From Haemophilus influenzae (GTDB taxonomy: Bacteria > Pseudomonadota > Gammaproteobacteria > Enterobacterales > Pasteurellaceae), in contig NZ_LN831035.1 of assembly GCF_001457655.1 (NCBI RefSeq), forward strand, positions 558,001 to 622,000: a stretch of 64,000 nucleotides of DNA, in the 5' to 3' direction. How positions within the stretch are numbered: position 1 is the first letter of the stretch; the number at the start of each line of letters is the position of its first letter. The notes beneath the pieces were generated by a model. That model was not told the origin of the DNA and made no database searches. It was given only the letters and a program-made list of their open reading frames with translations. Of this stretch, positions 40,257 through 49,503 are shown piece by piece. The position numbers and the translations under genes were made by a program.

Positions 40257-40402
40257 AATCCATCTCGTGATTAAAGACTAGTGCGTTAGTTTACAATATT
40301 TCACGTGCTTATTAATAGAAAAAAGGCTTTTTTTCGTTATAATGCTCACAAATTTTAGCATTTTTTGGCTAAAAAACAGCCATTTTTACTCAGGGAAACC
40401 CT

Positions 40403-41458
40403 ATGAACGACAAACGCAAACCGTCTTTTCAATCCGCAGGCAAAACCTTTCAAGAACGCTCAGTAGGTGAAAAATACAGAGAAAAACCAAGCCAAAATCG
40501 ACCGCACTTTAATGATAAATTTAATGGAAATAGAAACGAAAAATCTCGTTTTCCTCGTGATAAACAAGAAGTGAAAGAAACTAGAATTAAGCAACTTTCT
40601 TTATCTCGCGCACCATCAAATAAAAATACAGAACAACCTAAGGTTCAAGTGACAATAAAAAGTACGGGTACGGTTTATAAAACGAAAGAAAAGAAAACTG
40701 GTGCGCTTTCTCCTCGTGCGCCTGAAAAAATTAAGAAAAACCGTGCGGAAGAAATGAAGGTTTACGGTGAAAATGCCTGTTTAGCTTTATTTGCAGAGCG
40801 TCCTGAAAGTATTGTTCGATTGTGGGCAACCGTGCAAATGTCACACAAAATTGGCGAGGTATTGAGTTATTTAGCCGAAAACAAGAAGGCTTATCACGTT
40901 GTAGATAGTGAAGAATTAGCCCGAGTGAGCGGAACAGAACATCACGGTGGCATTTGCTTATTGGTGAAGAAACCGCGTGCTTTCACGTTGCAAGGGTATT
41001 TGGATATTCCTCATAAAGAAGATTGTTTAGTGCTATTGGACAACGTGAATAATGCACAAAATATCGGAGGTGTATTGCGTACTTGTGCTTATTTTGGCGT
41101 GAAAAATATTGTCGCCGATAATGTGGAAAATCTGTATTCGGGAGCCTCTATGCGTGTAGCAGAAGGTGGCGCAGAATATATTCGTGTGTTAGAAACGGAT
41201 GATATTGATTCGGCTTTGATGCACTTGCGTAAATCAGGCTATCAAATTATTCACGTATCGCACAATAAACAAGGCGACCCATTGGATAAAGTGCGGTTAA
41301 AAAATAAAGTGGTTTTTGTGCTAAGTGAAAGTTCTACGGAAAGTTTAGCGACGCCAGAAGATACACAAGTGCGTTTAACGCTCGCAAGTCCAATTAAATC
41401 AGGCTTAAACATTGCAGTGAATGCGGGTGTGTTGTTAGCGAAGTGGTATTTTAGATAG
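40403..41458 (+). CDS. yfiF: SpoU/TrmH-family RNA methyltransferase (YfiF-like)
   Basis: The 351-residue protein has a ~110-residue basic, low-complexity N-terminus, then a SpoU substrate-binding domain (MKVYGENACLALFAERPESIVRLW). The SPOUT knot domain carries LLDNVNNAQNIGGVLRTCAYFGVKNIVADN and ends PIKSGLNIAVNAGVLLAKW. Motif 2 (VFVLSESSTESL) lacks the usual GSEGxGL glycines, as in YfiF, so catalytic competence is uncertain and the RNA target is unknown. It is convergent with trmN6, and RBS AGGGAAA is good. Confidence 0.82.
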   Translation: MNDKRKPSFQSAGKTFQERSVGEKYREKPSQNRPHFNDKFNGNRNEKSRFPRDKQEVKETRIKQLSLSRAPSNKNTEQPKVQVTIKSTGTVYKTKEKKTGALSPRAPEKIKKNRAEEMKVYGENACLALFAERPESIVRLWATVQMSHKIGEVLSYLAENKKAYHVVDSEELARVSGTEHHGGICLLVKKPRAFTLQGYLDIPHKEDCLVLLDNVNNAQNIGGVLRTCAYFGVKNIVADNVENLYSGASMRVAEGGAEYIRVLETDDIDSALMHLRKSGYQIIHVSHNKQGDPLDKVRLKNKVVFVLSESSTESLATPEDTQVRLTLASPIKSGLNIAVNAGVLLAKWYFR

Positions 41459-41466
41459 TGTATGAT

Positions 41467-41491
41467 TAAAGGGGAAACGATTTCCCCTTTA
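41467..41491. terminator. Bidirectional terminator between yfiF-like gene and trmN6
   Basis: AAAGGGGAAA and ATTTCCCCTTT form a tight stem between convergent genes, ending at the trmN6 stop codon. Confidence 0.8.
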
Positions 41492-42187
41492 AAATTTCAA
41501 ATAAAAGTCTTTAGTCAATTCAATAAACGCTTCAGTGTATTGATTATCCGCATCATAAATTACCAATTGATCTTGCATTAAAACTTCGGGTTGTTTGGCA
41601 AAGGTAAGCAACATTCTCTGGGGCGTTTTTCCTATTTTAGTGATGACATTCGTCTGTTTTATGCAAAAAAGTGCGGTGGATTTTGTGAGCGTTTTGCCTG
41701 CATCATAAGGCAAAACAAAACTTATTTTCCCATTTTCCGACAAGCGTGTTGCAGCCCATTCTAACCAATTTAAGTGGCTTTGCTTGGTATAACGAGCCAA
41801 TTCTCGTTCTTCATTTTTACAAGCGATACCTTGTTCAAAATAAGGTGGATTTGCCACAATTAAATCAAAGGTTTGTTCAGTGGTTTGTAAAAAATGTTGT
41901 ATATCCGCTTGAGTAAGTTGAATGCGATTTTTCCACACTGAATTATTGATGTTTTCTTGTGCTTGTTTTGCTGCAATGGGATCCAACTCAACCGCTTGAA
42001 TTTGACAGTTTTCTTCAGTTCGTTGTGCTAACATTAAAGTCAATAATCCTGTGCCACTGCCCATATCTAAAATATTTTTACAATGCTTTACATCAGCCCA
42101 AGCACCTAACAAAATGCCATCAGTGCCGACTTTCATGGCACAAGAATCTTGATTGATATGGAATTGTTTAAAGGTAAATCCGCTCAT
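41489..42187 (-). CDS. trmN6: tRNA1(Val) A37 N6-methyltransferase
   Basis: Methylates adenine 37 next to the anticodon of tRNA-Val. The 232-residue protein has the Rossmann SAM site [16 protein letters not shown] near 42 and the catalytic NPPYF near 112, the amino-methylase motif. The N-terminus [31 protein letters not shown] is typical of YfiC. The ATG at 42187 is preferred; extending upstream adds eight unrelated residues. It is divergent from srmB with a uptake core between them. Confidence 0.92.
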   Translation of the reverse strand: MSGFTFKQFHINQDSCAMKVGTDGILLGAWADVKHCKNILDMGSGTGLLTLMLAQRTEENCQIQAVELDPIAAKQAQENINNSVWKNRIQLTQADIQHFLQTTEQTFDLIVANPPYFEQGIACKNEERELARYTKQSHLNWLEWAATRLSENGKISFVLPYDAGKTLTKSTALFCIKQTNVITKIGKTPQRMLLTFAKQPEVLMQDQLVIYDADNQYTEAFIELTKDFYLKF

Positions 42188-42256
42188 AAATTTTTCGTAA
42201 ATTGACCGCACTTTCAGGTATAATCCTCGACGATTTTAACAAAGAACCGCACAATA

Positions 42257-43576
42257 ATGAATTTATCCCAATTTGAACAATTCGATCTTTCTCCAGAACT
42301 TTTAAAGGCACTTGAGAAAAAAGGTTATTCCCGCCCAACAGCTATTCAGATGGAAGCCATTCCTGCCGCAATGGAAGAGCGTGATGTATTAGGCTCTGCA
42401 CCAACGGGAACAGGGAAAACCGCTGCTTTTTTATTACCTGCGCTACAACATTTATTGGATTATCCACGCCGTAAACCAGGGCCACCGTGTATTTTGATAT
42501 TAACACCAACCCGAGAACTGGCAATGCAAGTGGCTGAACAAGCGGAAGAATTAGCGCAGTTCACCCATTTAAATATTGCGACAATTACAGGTGGTGTGGC
42601 GTATCAAAATCACGGTGATGTATTCAATACCAATCAAGATTTGGTGGTGGCTACGCCAGGTCGTTTATTGCAATACATTAAGGAAGAAAATTTTGATTGC
42701 CGTTCCGTTGAAATGCTGATTTTTGATGAAGCCGATAGAATGTTACAAATGGGATTTGGGCAAGATGCGGAAAAAATTGCAGCTGAAACCCGTTGGCGGA
42801 AACAAACTTTGTTGTTTTCTGCAACCTTAGAAGGAGAGTTATTGGTCGATTTTGCGGAGCGTTTGTTGAATGATCCTGTGAAAGTAGATGCGGAACCAAG
42901 TCGCCGTGAAAGAAAAAAAATCAACCAATGGTATTATCACGCAGACAGCAATGAACATAAAATCAAATTGCTCGCGCGTTTTATTGAAACTGAAAAAGTA
43001 ACCCGTGGAATTGTATTTGTTCGCCGTCGTGAAGATGCGCGTGAAGTTTCTGAAACATTGCGTAAACGAGGCATTCGTTCCGCATATTTAGAAGGCGAAA
43101 TGGCACAAACTCAACGTAACAATGCCATTGATAAATTGAAATCAGGTATTGTGACGGTATTGGTTGCAACAGATGTGGCTGCGCGTGGTATTGATATTGA
43201 TGATGTAAGCCACGTGATGAATTTTGATTTGCCCTATAGTGCGGATACTTATTTGCATCGAATTGGACGTACCGCGCGAGCTGGCAAAAAAGGCACGGCA
43301 GTCTCTTTTGTCGAAGCGCATGATTACAAGTTGCTAGGTAAAATCAAACGTTATACTGAGGAAATTTTAAAGGCGCGCATTTTAGCAGGTTTAGAACCTC
43401 GCACTAAGCCACCAAAAGATGGCGAAGTGAAATCTGTCAGCAAAAAACAAAAGGCACGCATTAAAGAAAAACGTGAAGAAAAGAAAAAAACAGAGGCAAA
43501 GAAAAAAGTAAAATTGCGTCATAAGGATACGAAAAATATCGGCAAACGACGCAAGCCAAGTAACAGTAATGTTTAA
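42257..43576 (+). CDS. srmB: ATP-dependent RNA helicase SrmB
   Basis: DEAD-box helicase acting in early 50S ribosome assembly. The 439-residue protein has the Q motif (FEQFDLSPELLKALEKKGYSRPTAIQ), Walker A APTGTGKTAAF, PTRELAMQ, DEADRMLQMGF, SATLEGE, and the C-lobe ATDVAARGIDI and HRIGRTARAGK. The ~65-residue tail is Lys/Arg-rich (KKQKARIKEKREEKKK), as in E. coli SrmB. Directly divergent from trmN6, matching srmB-yfiC in E. coli. Confidence 0.95.
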   Translation: MNLSQFEQFDLSPELLKALEKKGYSRPTAIQMEAIPAAMEERDVLGSAPTGTGKTAAFLLPALQHLLDYPRRKPGPPCILILTPTRELAMQVAEQAEELAQFTHLNIATITGGVAYQNHGDVFNTNQDLVVATPGRLLQYIKEENFDCRSVEMLIFDEADRMLQMGFGQDAEKIAAETRWRKQTLLFSATLEGELLVDFAERLLNDPVKVDAEPSRRERKKINQWYYHADSNEHKIKLLARFIETEKVTRGIVFVRRREDAREVSETLRKRGIRSAYLEGEMAQTQRNNAIDKLKSGIVTVLVATDVAARGIDIDDVSHVMNFDLPYSADTYLHRIGRTARAGKKGTAVSFVEAHDYKLLGKIKRYTEEILKARILAGLEPRTKPPKDGEVKSVSKKQKARIKEKREEKKKTEAKKKVKLRHKDTKNIGKRRKPSNSNV

Positions 43577-43609
43577 TTAGGTATGATTTAAATTCTGTTT
43601 TATATCACA

Positions 43610-44989
43610 CTAGCAATGTGGGTTTCTTGTATTGGTATTAACTAAATTACGCATTAATAAAGCGTAATTTAAGTTAATATCTTGTGGTACATTTAAGAAT
43701 ACAAAATGCCCATCACCTAGTGCTGCATCAACCGTTTCATTTTTACGATTTAGCATTTTTTCAATTTTGAAATTAATATTGCCTTGTGGTGTCATCATTT
43801 CTACATTGTCGCCAAGTAAGAATTTGTTTTTTACTGCTACTTCAGCCATACCTTGTTCGTTACGTTTGCCCGTAAATTCACCGACAAATTGCTGACGATC
43901 AGAAATAGAATAGCCATATTCGTAGTTTTGGTATTCATCGTGCGTATGGCGACGTAAGAAACCTTCGGTATAACCACGATGCGCAAGGGATTCTAACGTA
44001 TCCATTAAGCTTTCATCAAATGGTTTGCCTGCGGCTGCATCATCAATGGCTTTGCGGTAAACTTGAGCCGTTCTTGCACAATAATAAAATGATTTAGTAC
44101 GGCCTTCGATTTTTAAAGAATGCACACCAAGTTCGGTCAGTTTTTCCACATGTTGTACGGCACATAGATCTTTTGAATTCATAAAGTAGGTGCCGTGTTC
44201 ATCTTCAAACGCTGTCATTTGTTCGTCAGGCTTTTGTGATTCGGTATAAAGGAAGACTTTATCTGTTACTGTGCCATCGCCTAAGGTTGGTGCTACATTT
44301 TTCACTTCGATTTGTTGAGCAGGATCGATTTTCGGCACGATGTTGCCTACTTCATCCGTCGTGCCTTCTTCCATTTTGTATTCCCAACGGCAAGCATTGG
44401 TGCAAGTGCCTTGATTTGGATCGCGTTTGTTGATATAGCCAGAAAGTAAGCAACGGCCAGAATACGCCATGCACAACGCACCATGTACGAAAATTTCGAG
44501 TTCAATATCTGGCACTTGTTGGCGAATTTCAGCAATTTCATCTATTGAAAGTTCGCGCGATAAAATCACACGAGTTAATCCCATTTGTTTCCAGAATTTC
44601 ACTGTTGCCCAGTTTACCGCATTGGCTTGCACAGAAAGATGAATATCAATATTAGGGAAATTTTCACGCACCAACATAATTAAGCCTGGATCAGACATAA
44701 TTAAAGCATCTGGTTTCATATCGATGACAGGTTGTAAATCTTTAATAAAAGTTTTGAGTTTGGAATTATGGGGTGCAATGTTTACCACTACATAGAATTT
44801 TTTGCCAAGGGAATGGGCTTCATCGATCCCGATTTTCAAATTGGCGTGATTAAATTCATTATTGCGTACACGTAAGCTATAACGAGGTTGGCCTGCATAA
44901 ACCGCATCTGCACCATAAGCAAACGCATAGCGCATATTTTTAAGAGAGCCTGCAGGGGAAAGTAATTCTGGTTTGAATTGGGTTGTCAT
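43610..44989 (-). CDS. trhP: U32-family tRNA hydroxylation protein (TrhP/YegQ)
   Basis: Member of the U32 'peptidase' family; E. coli TrhP (YegQ) is required for prephenate-dependent 5-hydroxyuridine at the tRNA wobble position. The 459-residue protein has the N-terminal PELLSPAGSLKNMRYAFAYGADAVY, EIFVHGALCMAYSGRCLLSGY, and cysteines in QGTCTNACRWEY and LCAVQHVEKL that probably bind an Fe-S cluster. LKIEGRTKSFYYCA is also present. Length and motifs are complete. The old label 'protease' is not supported for this subgroup. Confidence 0.9.
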   Translation of the reverse strand: MTTQFKPELLSPAGSLKNMRYAFAYGADAVYAGQPRYSLRVRNNEFNHANLKIGIDEAHSLGKKFYVVVNIAPHNSKLKTFIKDLQPVIDMKPDALIMSDPGLIMLVRENFPNIDIHLSVQANAVNWATVKFWKQMGLTRVILSRELSIDEIAEIRQQVPDIELEIFVHGALCMAYSGRCLLSGYINKRDPNQGTCTNACRWEYKMEEGTTDEVGNIVPKIDPAQQIEVKNVAPTLGDGTVTDKVFLYTESQKPDEQMTAFEDEHGTYFMNSKDLCAVQHVEKLTELGVHSLKIEGRTKSFYYCARTAQVYRKAIDDAAAGKPFDESLMDTLESLAHRGYTEGFLRRHTHDEYQNYEYGYSISDRQQFVGEFTGKRNEQGMAEVAVKNKFLLGDNVEMMTPQGNINFKIEKMLNRKNETVDAALGDGHFVFLNVPQDINLNYALLMRNLVNTNTRNPHC

Positions 44990-45082
44990 AATATTCTCTT
45001 TTGTCTGATTTCAGGTCAGGGATTTACTCAAGGTAAATCGTTAGGTGGGGTATTGTAGAGAAAATATTTGGCTTGTAAAGGA

Positions 45083-45131
45083 AAGTGCGGTTAAATTCTT
45101 AGTAGAATTTTATGTAAAATTTAACCGCTTA
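45083..45131. terminator. Hybrid USS hairpin ending the thi operon
   Basis: AAGTGCGGTTAAATT on the left (Haemophilus-type core) pairs with AATTTAACCGCTT on the right (the Actinobacillus-type core AAGCGGT in reverse), around a 20-base AT loop. It lies just beyond the MFS stop at 45158. The mixed pairing is discussed in the findings. Confidence 0.6.
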
Positions 45132-45157
45132 ATAGGTTGTATTTAATTCCTCAAATC

Positions 45158-46462
45158 TTAGGATAGTAATTTATCTTTCGTTTCTGAAATAAACCATAAT
45201 CCAATCAAGCTCAATACAGCGTTTAGGGTTAAATAAATCCCCACACCTTTTAAGCCGTAGTGAGCATTCAGCGGTAAGGCAATGATTGCCGCAACACTTG
45301 CCCCGAATAAACCTGCAATATTATAGGTTAAAGAAGCACCTGAATAGCGGGCGTGAGTAGGGAAGAGTTCAGGTAAAAAACTTGCTAATGGTCCATAGCC
45401 CATTCCAATTAACCCCATACCGATGAATAAAAACCAAAACAGACTGGTAGTTGTACCGTTTTCGAGAAATAACGGCAAGGATAAACCAAAAATCGCAACG
45501 CCAACGGTTGTCCAAATGAGCCAAATACGGCGACCAATTTTGTCGATATATTTGCCCGAAGCGGCAATGGTAATAGCCAAAGAAACCGCACTTGCCATCA
45601 ATAAAGCGGTAAAAATTTGCGGAGAAAATCCTAATCCCATTGCGTATCCTGCCTCTGAAACCGTTGGGGCAGATTTGGCGTAAATTTGGCTAAAGGCAAT
45701 CATAATGTAGAACAGCACATAGCCAGCAATGCAAACCAACATTCCTAAGAAAAACGGCTTGAAATAAGTAGTGACAACTTCCAACATTGGTAAGCGTTTT
45801 GGCTGCGGTTTATTGAGTGCCGCAAGGAAAATCGGGGCTTCAGTCAGTTTTAGGCGAACATATAAGCCAATTGCCACTAAGATAACGGAAGATAAAAATG
45901 GTATCCGCCACGCCCATTCAGTCATAGCTTCTTGCCCGAAAATCGCAGTAATGCCTAAGAATACGCCATTTGCCAACAACAAGCCAAGCGGGGCTCCCAG
46001 TTGTGGGAAAGTACCATACCAACCTCGTTTACCTTCTGGAGCATTTTCAACCGCAACTAACGCAGCACCGCCCCACTCTCCGCCTAAACCGATACCTTGC
46101 CCAATACGGCATAAACAGAGCAAAATTGTCGCCCAAATACCGATGCTGTCATAGGTTGGCAACAAACCGATAACCACAGTGGAAATACCCATCAACAGCA
46201 AGCTCATCACAAAAGTATTTTTCCGCCCGAAACGGTCACCGAAATGCCCGAACAATATTGCTCCCAAAGGGCGAGCAATAAAAGTAAGTGCTAAAGTGGA
46301 AAGTGCCGCAATCTGCCCTGAAAGTGGATCTGCGGCATGGAAGAATTGATGGTTAAATACCAATACCGCTGCCATTGCGTAAATGTAGTTATCGAAATAC
46401 TCAATTGCAGTGCCGACCATCGTCGCTGTTGCTACTTGCTTTAAACTATTTTGCGTATTCAT
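45158..46462 (-). CDS. thiU: MFS transporter in the thiamin operon (putative precursor uptake)
   Basis: The 434-residue protein has about twelve hydrophobic segments and MHS (metabolite:H+ symporter) motifs: VGTAIEYFDNYIYA at the N-terminus, GHFGDRFGRKNTFV near 85 and GLGGEWGGAALVAVENAPEGKRGW near 140. It is the last gene of a TPP-riboswitch operon, overlapping the end of thiE by 17 bases, which argues for import of a thiamin precursor (HMP or thiazole alcohol) or thiamin. I recall the name thiU from comparative work on THI-box regulons; the substrate is unproven. Confidence 0.75.
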   Translation of the reverse strand: MNTQNSLKQVATATMVGTAIEYFDNYIYAMAAVLVFNHQFFHAADPLSGQIAALSTLALTFIARPLGAILFGHFGDRFGRKNTFVMSLLLMGISTVVIGLLPTYDSIGIWATILLCLCRIGQGIGLGGEWGGAALVAVENAPEGKRGWYGTFPQLGAPLGLLLANGVFLGITAIFGQEAMTEWAWRIPFLSSVILVAIGLYVRLKLTEAPIFLAALNKPQPKRLPMLEVVTTYFKPFFLGMLVCIAGYVLFYIMIAFSQIYAKSAPTVSEAGYAMGLGFSPQIFTALLMASAVSLAITIAASGKYIDKIGRRIWLIWTTVGVAIFGLSLPLFLENGTTTSLFWFLFIGMGLIGMGYGPLASFLPELFPTHARYSGASLTYNIAGLFGASVAAIIALPLNAHYGLKGVGIYLTLNAVLSLIGLWFISETKDKLLS

Positions 46463-47126
46463 CACTTGCCTCCCGTAATGCTTTTGTTGCGGCTTGCACA
46501 TTATCGGCGTGCGTAATTGCAGTAATCACTGCCACACCATCCGCCCCAAATTCTCGTAAGGTTTTAACGTGAGCTAATTTCACCCCACCAATTGCCACAA
46601 GCGGTTTAGTTATGCCCACATTTCGCAAAGTTTGAATAAATGCCATTCCTAGTGTTGGTTTGGGATTTTCTTTTGATTGCGTTGGGAAAATCGGGCCAAT
46701 TCCAAAATAATCAATTTCCGCTAAATTTTCCCCAATTTTTGCCTCGTCTAAACGATTCACCGACCAACCAATAATTAGCGGTTTATCTGTTTTAGCGCGA
46801 ATCTCTTGCACAGGCATATCGCTTTGCCCAACGTGAATGCCATCCGCCTCGATTGCCAACGCCAAATCAACGTTGTCGTCTACAATAAACGGTACGCCAT
46901 ATTCACGGCACAAATCACGACAACTCATCGCCAGTGCCTTCTGTGCTGAGGGCGTATGTTCTAACGAAAATTTGCCTTTATCCCGAAATTGAAAGCAGGT
47001 AATTCCGCCTTCTAACGCTTGTTTAAGCACGAATAATAAATTTTCTGATAAGTTCTCGCCCAAATGACGGCAATCTTGCGTGCCTGCCACAAAGTAAAGC
47101 GGTAAGATTTTTTGAATATTTTTCAT
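46446..47126 (-). CDS. thiE: Thiamin phosphate synthase
   Basis: Joins HMP pyrophosphate and thiazole phosphate to thiamin monophosphate. The 226-residue TIM barrel has LYFVAGTQDCRHLGE, FQFRDKGK (pyrophosphate loop), CREYGVPFIVDDNVDLALAIEADGIHVGQSDM, and FGIGPIFPTQSKENPKPTLG. ThiE, ThiD and ThiM together complete salvage from precursors; no thiC or thiG is in the window. It starts ten bases after the thiD stop and overlaps the MFS gene by 17 bases. Confidence 0.95.
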   Translation of the reverse strand: MKNIQKILPLYFVAGTQDCRHLGENLSENLLFVLKQALEGGITCFQFRDKGKFSLEHTPSAQKALAMSCRDLCREYGVPFIVDDNVDLALAIEADGIHVGQSDMPVQEIRAKTDKPLIIGWSVNRLDEAKIGENLAEIDYFGIGPIFPTQSKENPKPTLGMAFIQTLRNVGITKPLVAIGGVKLAHVKTLREFGADGVAVITAITHADNVQAATKALREASDEYAK

Positions 47127-47136
47127 CTTTCAATCC

Positions 47137-47946
47137 TTAAAGGCGACTGTAAGCCCAATGATTTGTCGGCCCGTGTCCTTGCCCAATATTCAACGGGTGA
47201 GAAATCGCAGCGGTAATAAAATCTTTCGCTGTTTTTACCGCACTTTGCAACGGTTCGCCTTTCGCCAACTCTGCGGTTAAACAGGCAGAAAAGGTACAGC
47301 CCGTACCATGTGTATGCGGCGTGTTGAAACGGGGGCTTTGCAAAGTAAAATGACGACCATCTGCAAGTAAAACCCAATCTTGGCACAGCTCACTTTGCGA
47401 ATTGAGCGAATGTCCGCCCTTAATAATCACATTCTTCGCTCCCTGTTTTTGCAATGCTTTTGCGGCTTGTTGAATACTGATGTCGTCCACAATCGCAATC
47501 CCCGTTAATGCTTCCGCTTCGGGAATGTTTGGTGTAATCACGTCCGCCAACGGCAGCAATTTTTGGCTTAACGCACTCACCGCTTGCTGTTGCAATAAGG
47601 GTGCACCGCCTTTGGCGATCATTACAGGATCTAGCACTAGCGTGCCGAAAGGTTTATCAGCAAGAAAATCTGCAACGCATTCAATAATTTCTGCATTGCC
47701 CAACATACCAATTTTGCAACTTGCAATCTGGAAATCATTTTTGACCGCTTCCAGTTGCGCTTGAATTGTTTTCAGTGGAATAGGGTGAATATCAAATACG
47801 CCAAGTGTGTTTTGTGCAGTAACAGCTGTAATTACGGATGTACCAAACACGCCGCGCATTTGGAAGGTTTTAAGATCCGCTTGAATGCCTGCACCACCGC
47901 CACTGTCTGACCCTGCGATGGTTAAAACTTGTTTCACATTACTCAT
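47137..47946 (-). CDS. thiD: HMP/HMP-phosphate kinase
   Basis: Phosphorylates hydroxymethylpyrimidine twice to HMP pyrophosphate. The 269-residue ribokinase-fold enzyme has [22 protein letters not shown] at the N-terminus, [23 protein letters not shown] and the C-terminal [12 protein letters not shown] catalytic loop. The start ATG (47946) overlaps the thiM stop by eight bases and has GAGGG eight bases upstream. An open frame further upstream runs into thiM and is not part of the protein. Confidence 0.96.
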   Translation of the reverse strand: MSNVKQVLTIAGSDSGGGAGIQADLKTFQMRGVFGTSVITAVTAQNTLGVFDIHPIPLKTIQAQLEAVKNDFQIASCKIGMLGNAEIIECVADFLADKPFGTLVLDPVMIAKGGAPLLQQQAVSALSQKLLPLADVITPNIPEAEALTGIAIVDDISIQQAAKALQKQGAKNVIIKGGHSLNSQSELCQDWVLLADGRHFTLQSPRFNTPHTHGTGCTFSACLTAELAKGEPLQSAVKTAKDFITAAISHPLNIGQGHGPTNHWAYSRL

Positions 47947-48730
47947 TGATGCGCCCTCTTTGTCCAATGGTTTCAGGGGAAAGGGCAGCAAGCTCGTCCA
48001 ACAAACGGATTTGGAACTGTCCCACTTGTGTGGTTAAGCCTTGCGCCGCACACTCGCCTGCAATGGTGTATGCTACACAGGCTTCTAATGTCGCAGAAAA
48101 ATAATTTCCTTCACTTACCGCTAAAAAAGCCGCACACACGGCACTCAATAAACAGCCCGAAGCCGTAACTTTCGGGAACAATGACGTGCCGTTGTGAACG
48201 GTCGCAGTTTGTGTGCCATCGCTGACAATATCCACCGCCCCGCTAATCAACACCGTACAGCCATAGCGTTGAGCCACTTTCTCGGCAACGGCTTTTAAAT
48301 CCACTTCGCCTTGCCCTGCATCTACACCTTTTGCCTGCCACGTCTCGCCTGCAATGGCAGCCAGTTCACCTGCATTACCACGAATAAGTGCGAATTTTAC
48401 TTCTGCCAGCAATTGGCGAATGGTCTCACGGCGATAGCTCGTTGCCCCCACACCAACAGGATCTAACACTACAGGAATTCCAACCTCATTTGCCGTTTTT
48501 CCTGCCTGCAACATTGCCTCCCGATCTTTACCAATCAGCGTACCAATATTAATGACCAATACTTGACTGATTTTCGGTACTTCCTGCATTTCTTCGATAT
48601 TCGCCGACATCAAAGGCGAAGCTCCTAATGCCAACAAACCATTGGCACTAAAATTCGCTGCCACAATGTTGGTGATGTTATGAATGAGCGGATTCTGCTC
48701 ACGGATTTTGGCGAGATAAATTGATTGCAT
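47939..48730 (-). CDS. thiM: Hydroxyethylthiazole kinase
   Basis: Phosphorylates salvaged thiazole alcohol. The 263-residue enzyme has [30 protein letters not shown] near the N-terminus, [16 protein letters not shown] and the C-terminal [14 protein letters not shown] loop. I prefer the ATG at 48730 because AAGGA lies seven bases upstream; an ATG six bases earlier abuts the RBS. First gene of the TPP-riboswitch operon, about 140 bases downstream of the aptamer. Visibly richer in G+C than its surroundings. Confidence 0.95.
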   Translation of the reverse strand: MQSIYLAKIREQNPLIHNITNIVAANFSANGLLALGASPLMSANIEEMQEVPKISQVLVINIGTLIGKDREAMLQAGKTANEVGIPVVLDPVGVGATSYRRETIRQLLAEVKFALIRGNAGELAAIAGETWQAKGVDAGQGEVDLKAVAEKVAQRYGCTVLISGAVDIVSDGTQTATVHNGTSLFPKVTASGCLLSAVCAAFLAVSEGNYFSATLEACVAYTIAGECAAQGLTTQVGQFQIRLLDELAALSPETIGQRGRINE

Positions 48731-48871
48731 AAGCATTCCTTGTGTTGAATATAAAATAAACAAAAATGCCCGCTATTCACTGTGAGCAATTAGCAGGTGT
48801 AATAAAATGTAGAAAATTGGGAAAATAAACAGGATAAAATCGTGATAGAGAAAGGTTGAATATGTGGCATA

Positions 48872-48943
48872 TTAGTTTCCTACGTCAGTGCTAACTGTTT
48901 CAGGTTCACGGGTATCATCTCAGCCTTTCGGCACCCCGACTAA
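48872..48943 (-). promoter_or_regulatory. TPP riboswitch (THI element)
   Basis: On the minus strand: GGGGTGCC, GAAAGGCTGAGATGATACCC, GTGAACCTGAAACAGTTAGC, then ACTGACGTAGGAAACTA. These are the conserved THI-box segments (CUGAGA, ACCC, GAACCUGA, GUUA, GYGUAGGRAA). It precedes thiM, so thiamin pyrophosphate should repress the whole thiMDE-MFS operon. I see no strong terminator before thiM, so translational control is more likely. Confidence 0.95.
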
Positions 48944-48981
48944 AAATTGCATGAAGTTTACGCTTCTTTTCAAGAAAAAAC

Positions 48982-49035
48982 AAGCGGTCAAATTTTTCCC
49001 TCATTTTGCAAATAATGAGAAGAATTTGACCGCTT
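48982..49035 (-). terminator. Terminator made of Actinobacillus-type uptake sequences
   Basis: AAGCGGTCAAATT (48982-48994) pairs with AATTTGACCGCTT (49023-49035), with an inner CTCATT/AATGAG helix; on the minus strand the stem is followed by GTTTTTTC. The left arm, extended, reads ACAAGCGGTCAAATTTTT, the Actinobacillus pleuropneumoniae/H. ducreyi-type uptake signal, not the H. influenzae AAGTGCGGT. It ends the opacity-porin remnant. Confidence 0.8.
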
Positions 49036-49059
49036 AAATAGAAAACTAAATTTGTTTAA

Positions 49060-49344
49060 TTAAAAACGGTAACGTACACCGAAAGAGGCTTCATGAGTTT
49101 TAAAACGCACGTTTTCTAAACGTCCCCAGTCGTTATAACGATAACCTAAGTCTAAGGTAATATTCGGTGTAATATCATAGCCAATACCACCAATAAAACC
49201 AAAGCCAATGCGTTTTATGCTTCTAGAACCTGATGTTTCCTGATCCGCCTTCACATCTCCGCCTATTGGCATATTGTTAGTCTTAAATGTAAGTTTTGTT
49301 GTAAATTCATCTTTTGTGTAACCGCTGGTAGCAACATGCCCAAC
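49060..49344 (-). pseudogene. Opacity-type outer-membrane porin, 3' remnant
   Basis: The open frame from 49344 encodes about 94 residues: [18 protein letters not shown]..., then [48 protein letters not shown] at the end, of which the last stretch is the classical Opa-family C-terminal beta-strands ending in Phe. A stop codon lies just upstream (49345-49347) and no start or signal peptide is present, so the 5' half is missing. An internal ATG at 49272 would give 70 residues with no export signal. I read it as a 5'-truncated gene. Confidence 0.75.
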
Positions 49345-49457
49345 TTACTCTGTTCTATAATATAAGTAAAAATGTTTTAATTAAAGCATAAAATAACAGC
49401 AAAATTTGACTGATTGGTTTTTTATGCTTTCAATCAAACTGTATTTATAAAATAAAA

Positions 49458-49489
49458 AGAATTGACGTAATTTTGGTTACGTCAATTCT
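49458..49489. terminator. Terminator downstream of rne
   Basis: AGAATTGACGTAA pairs perfectly with TTACGTCAATTCT around TTTTGG, with A/T runs on both sides. It lies 15 bases past the rne stop. Confidence 0.88.
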
Positions 49490-49503
49490 ATTTTTATTTT
49501 TGA

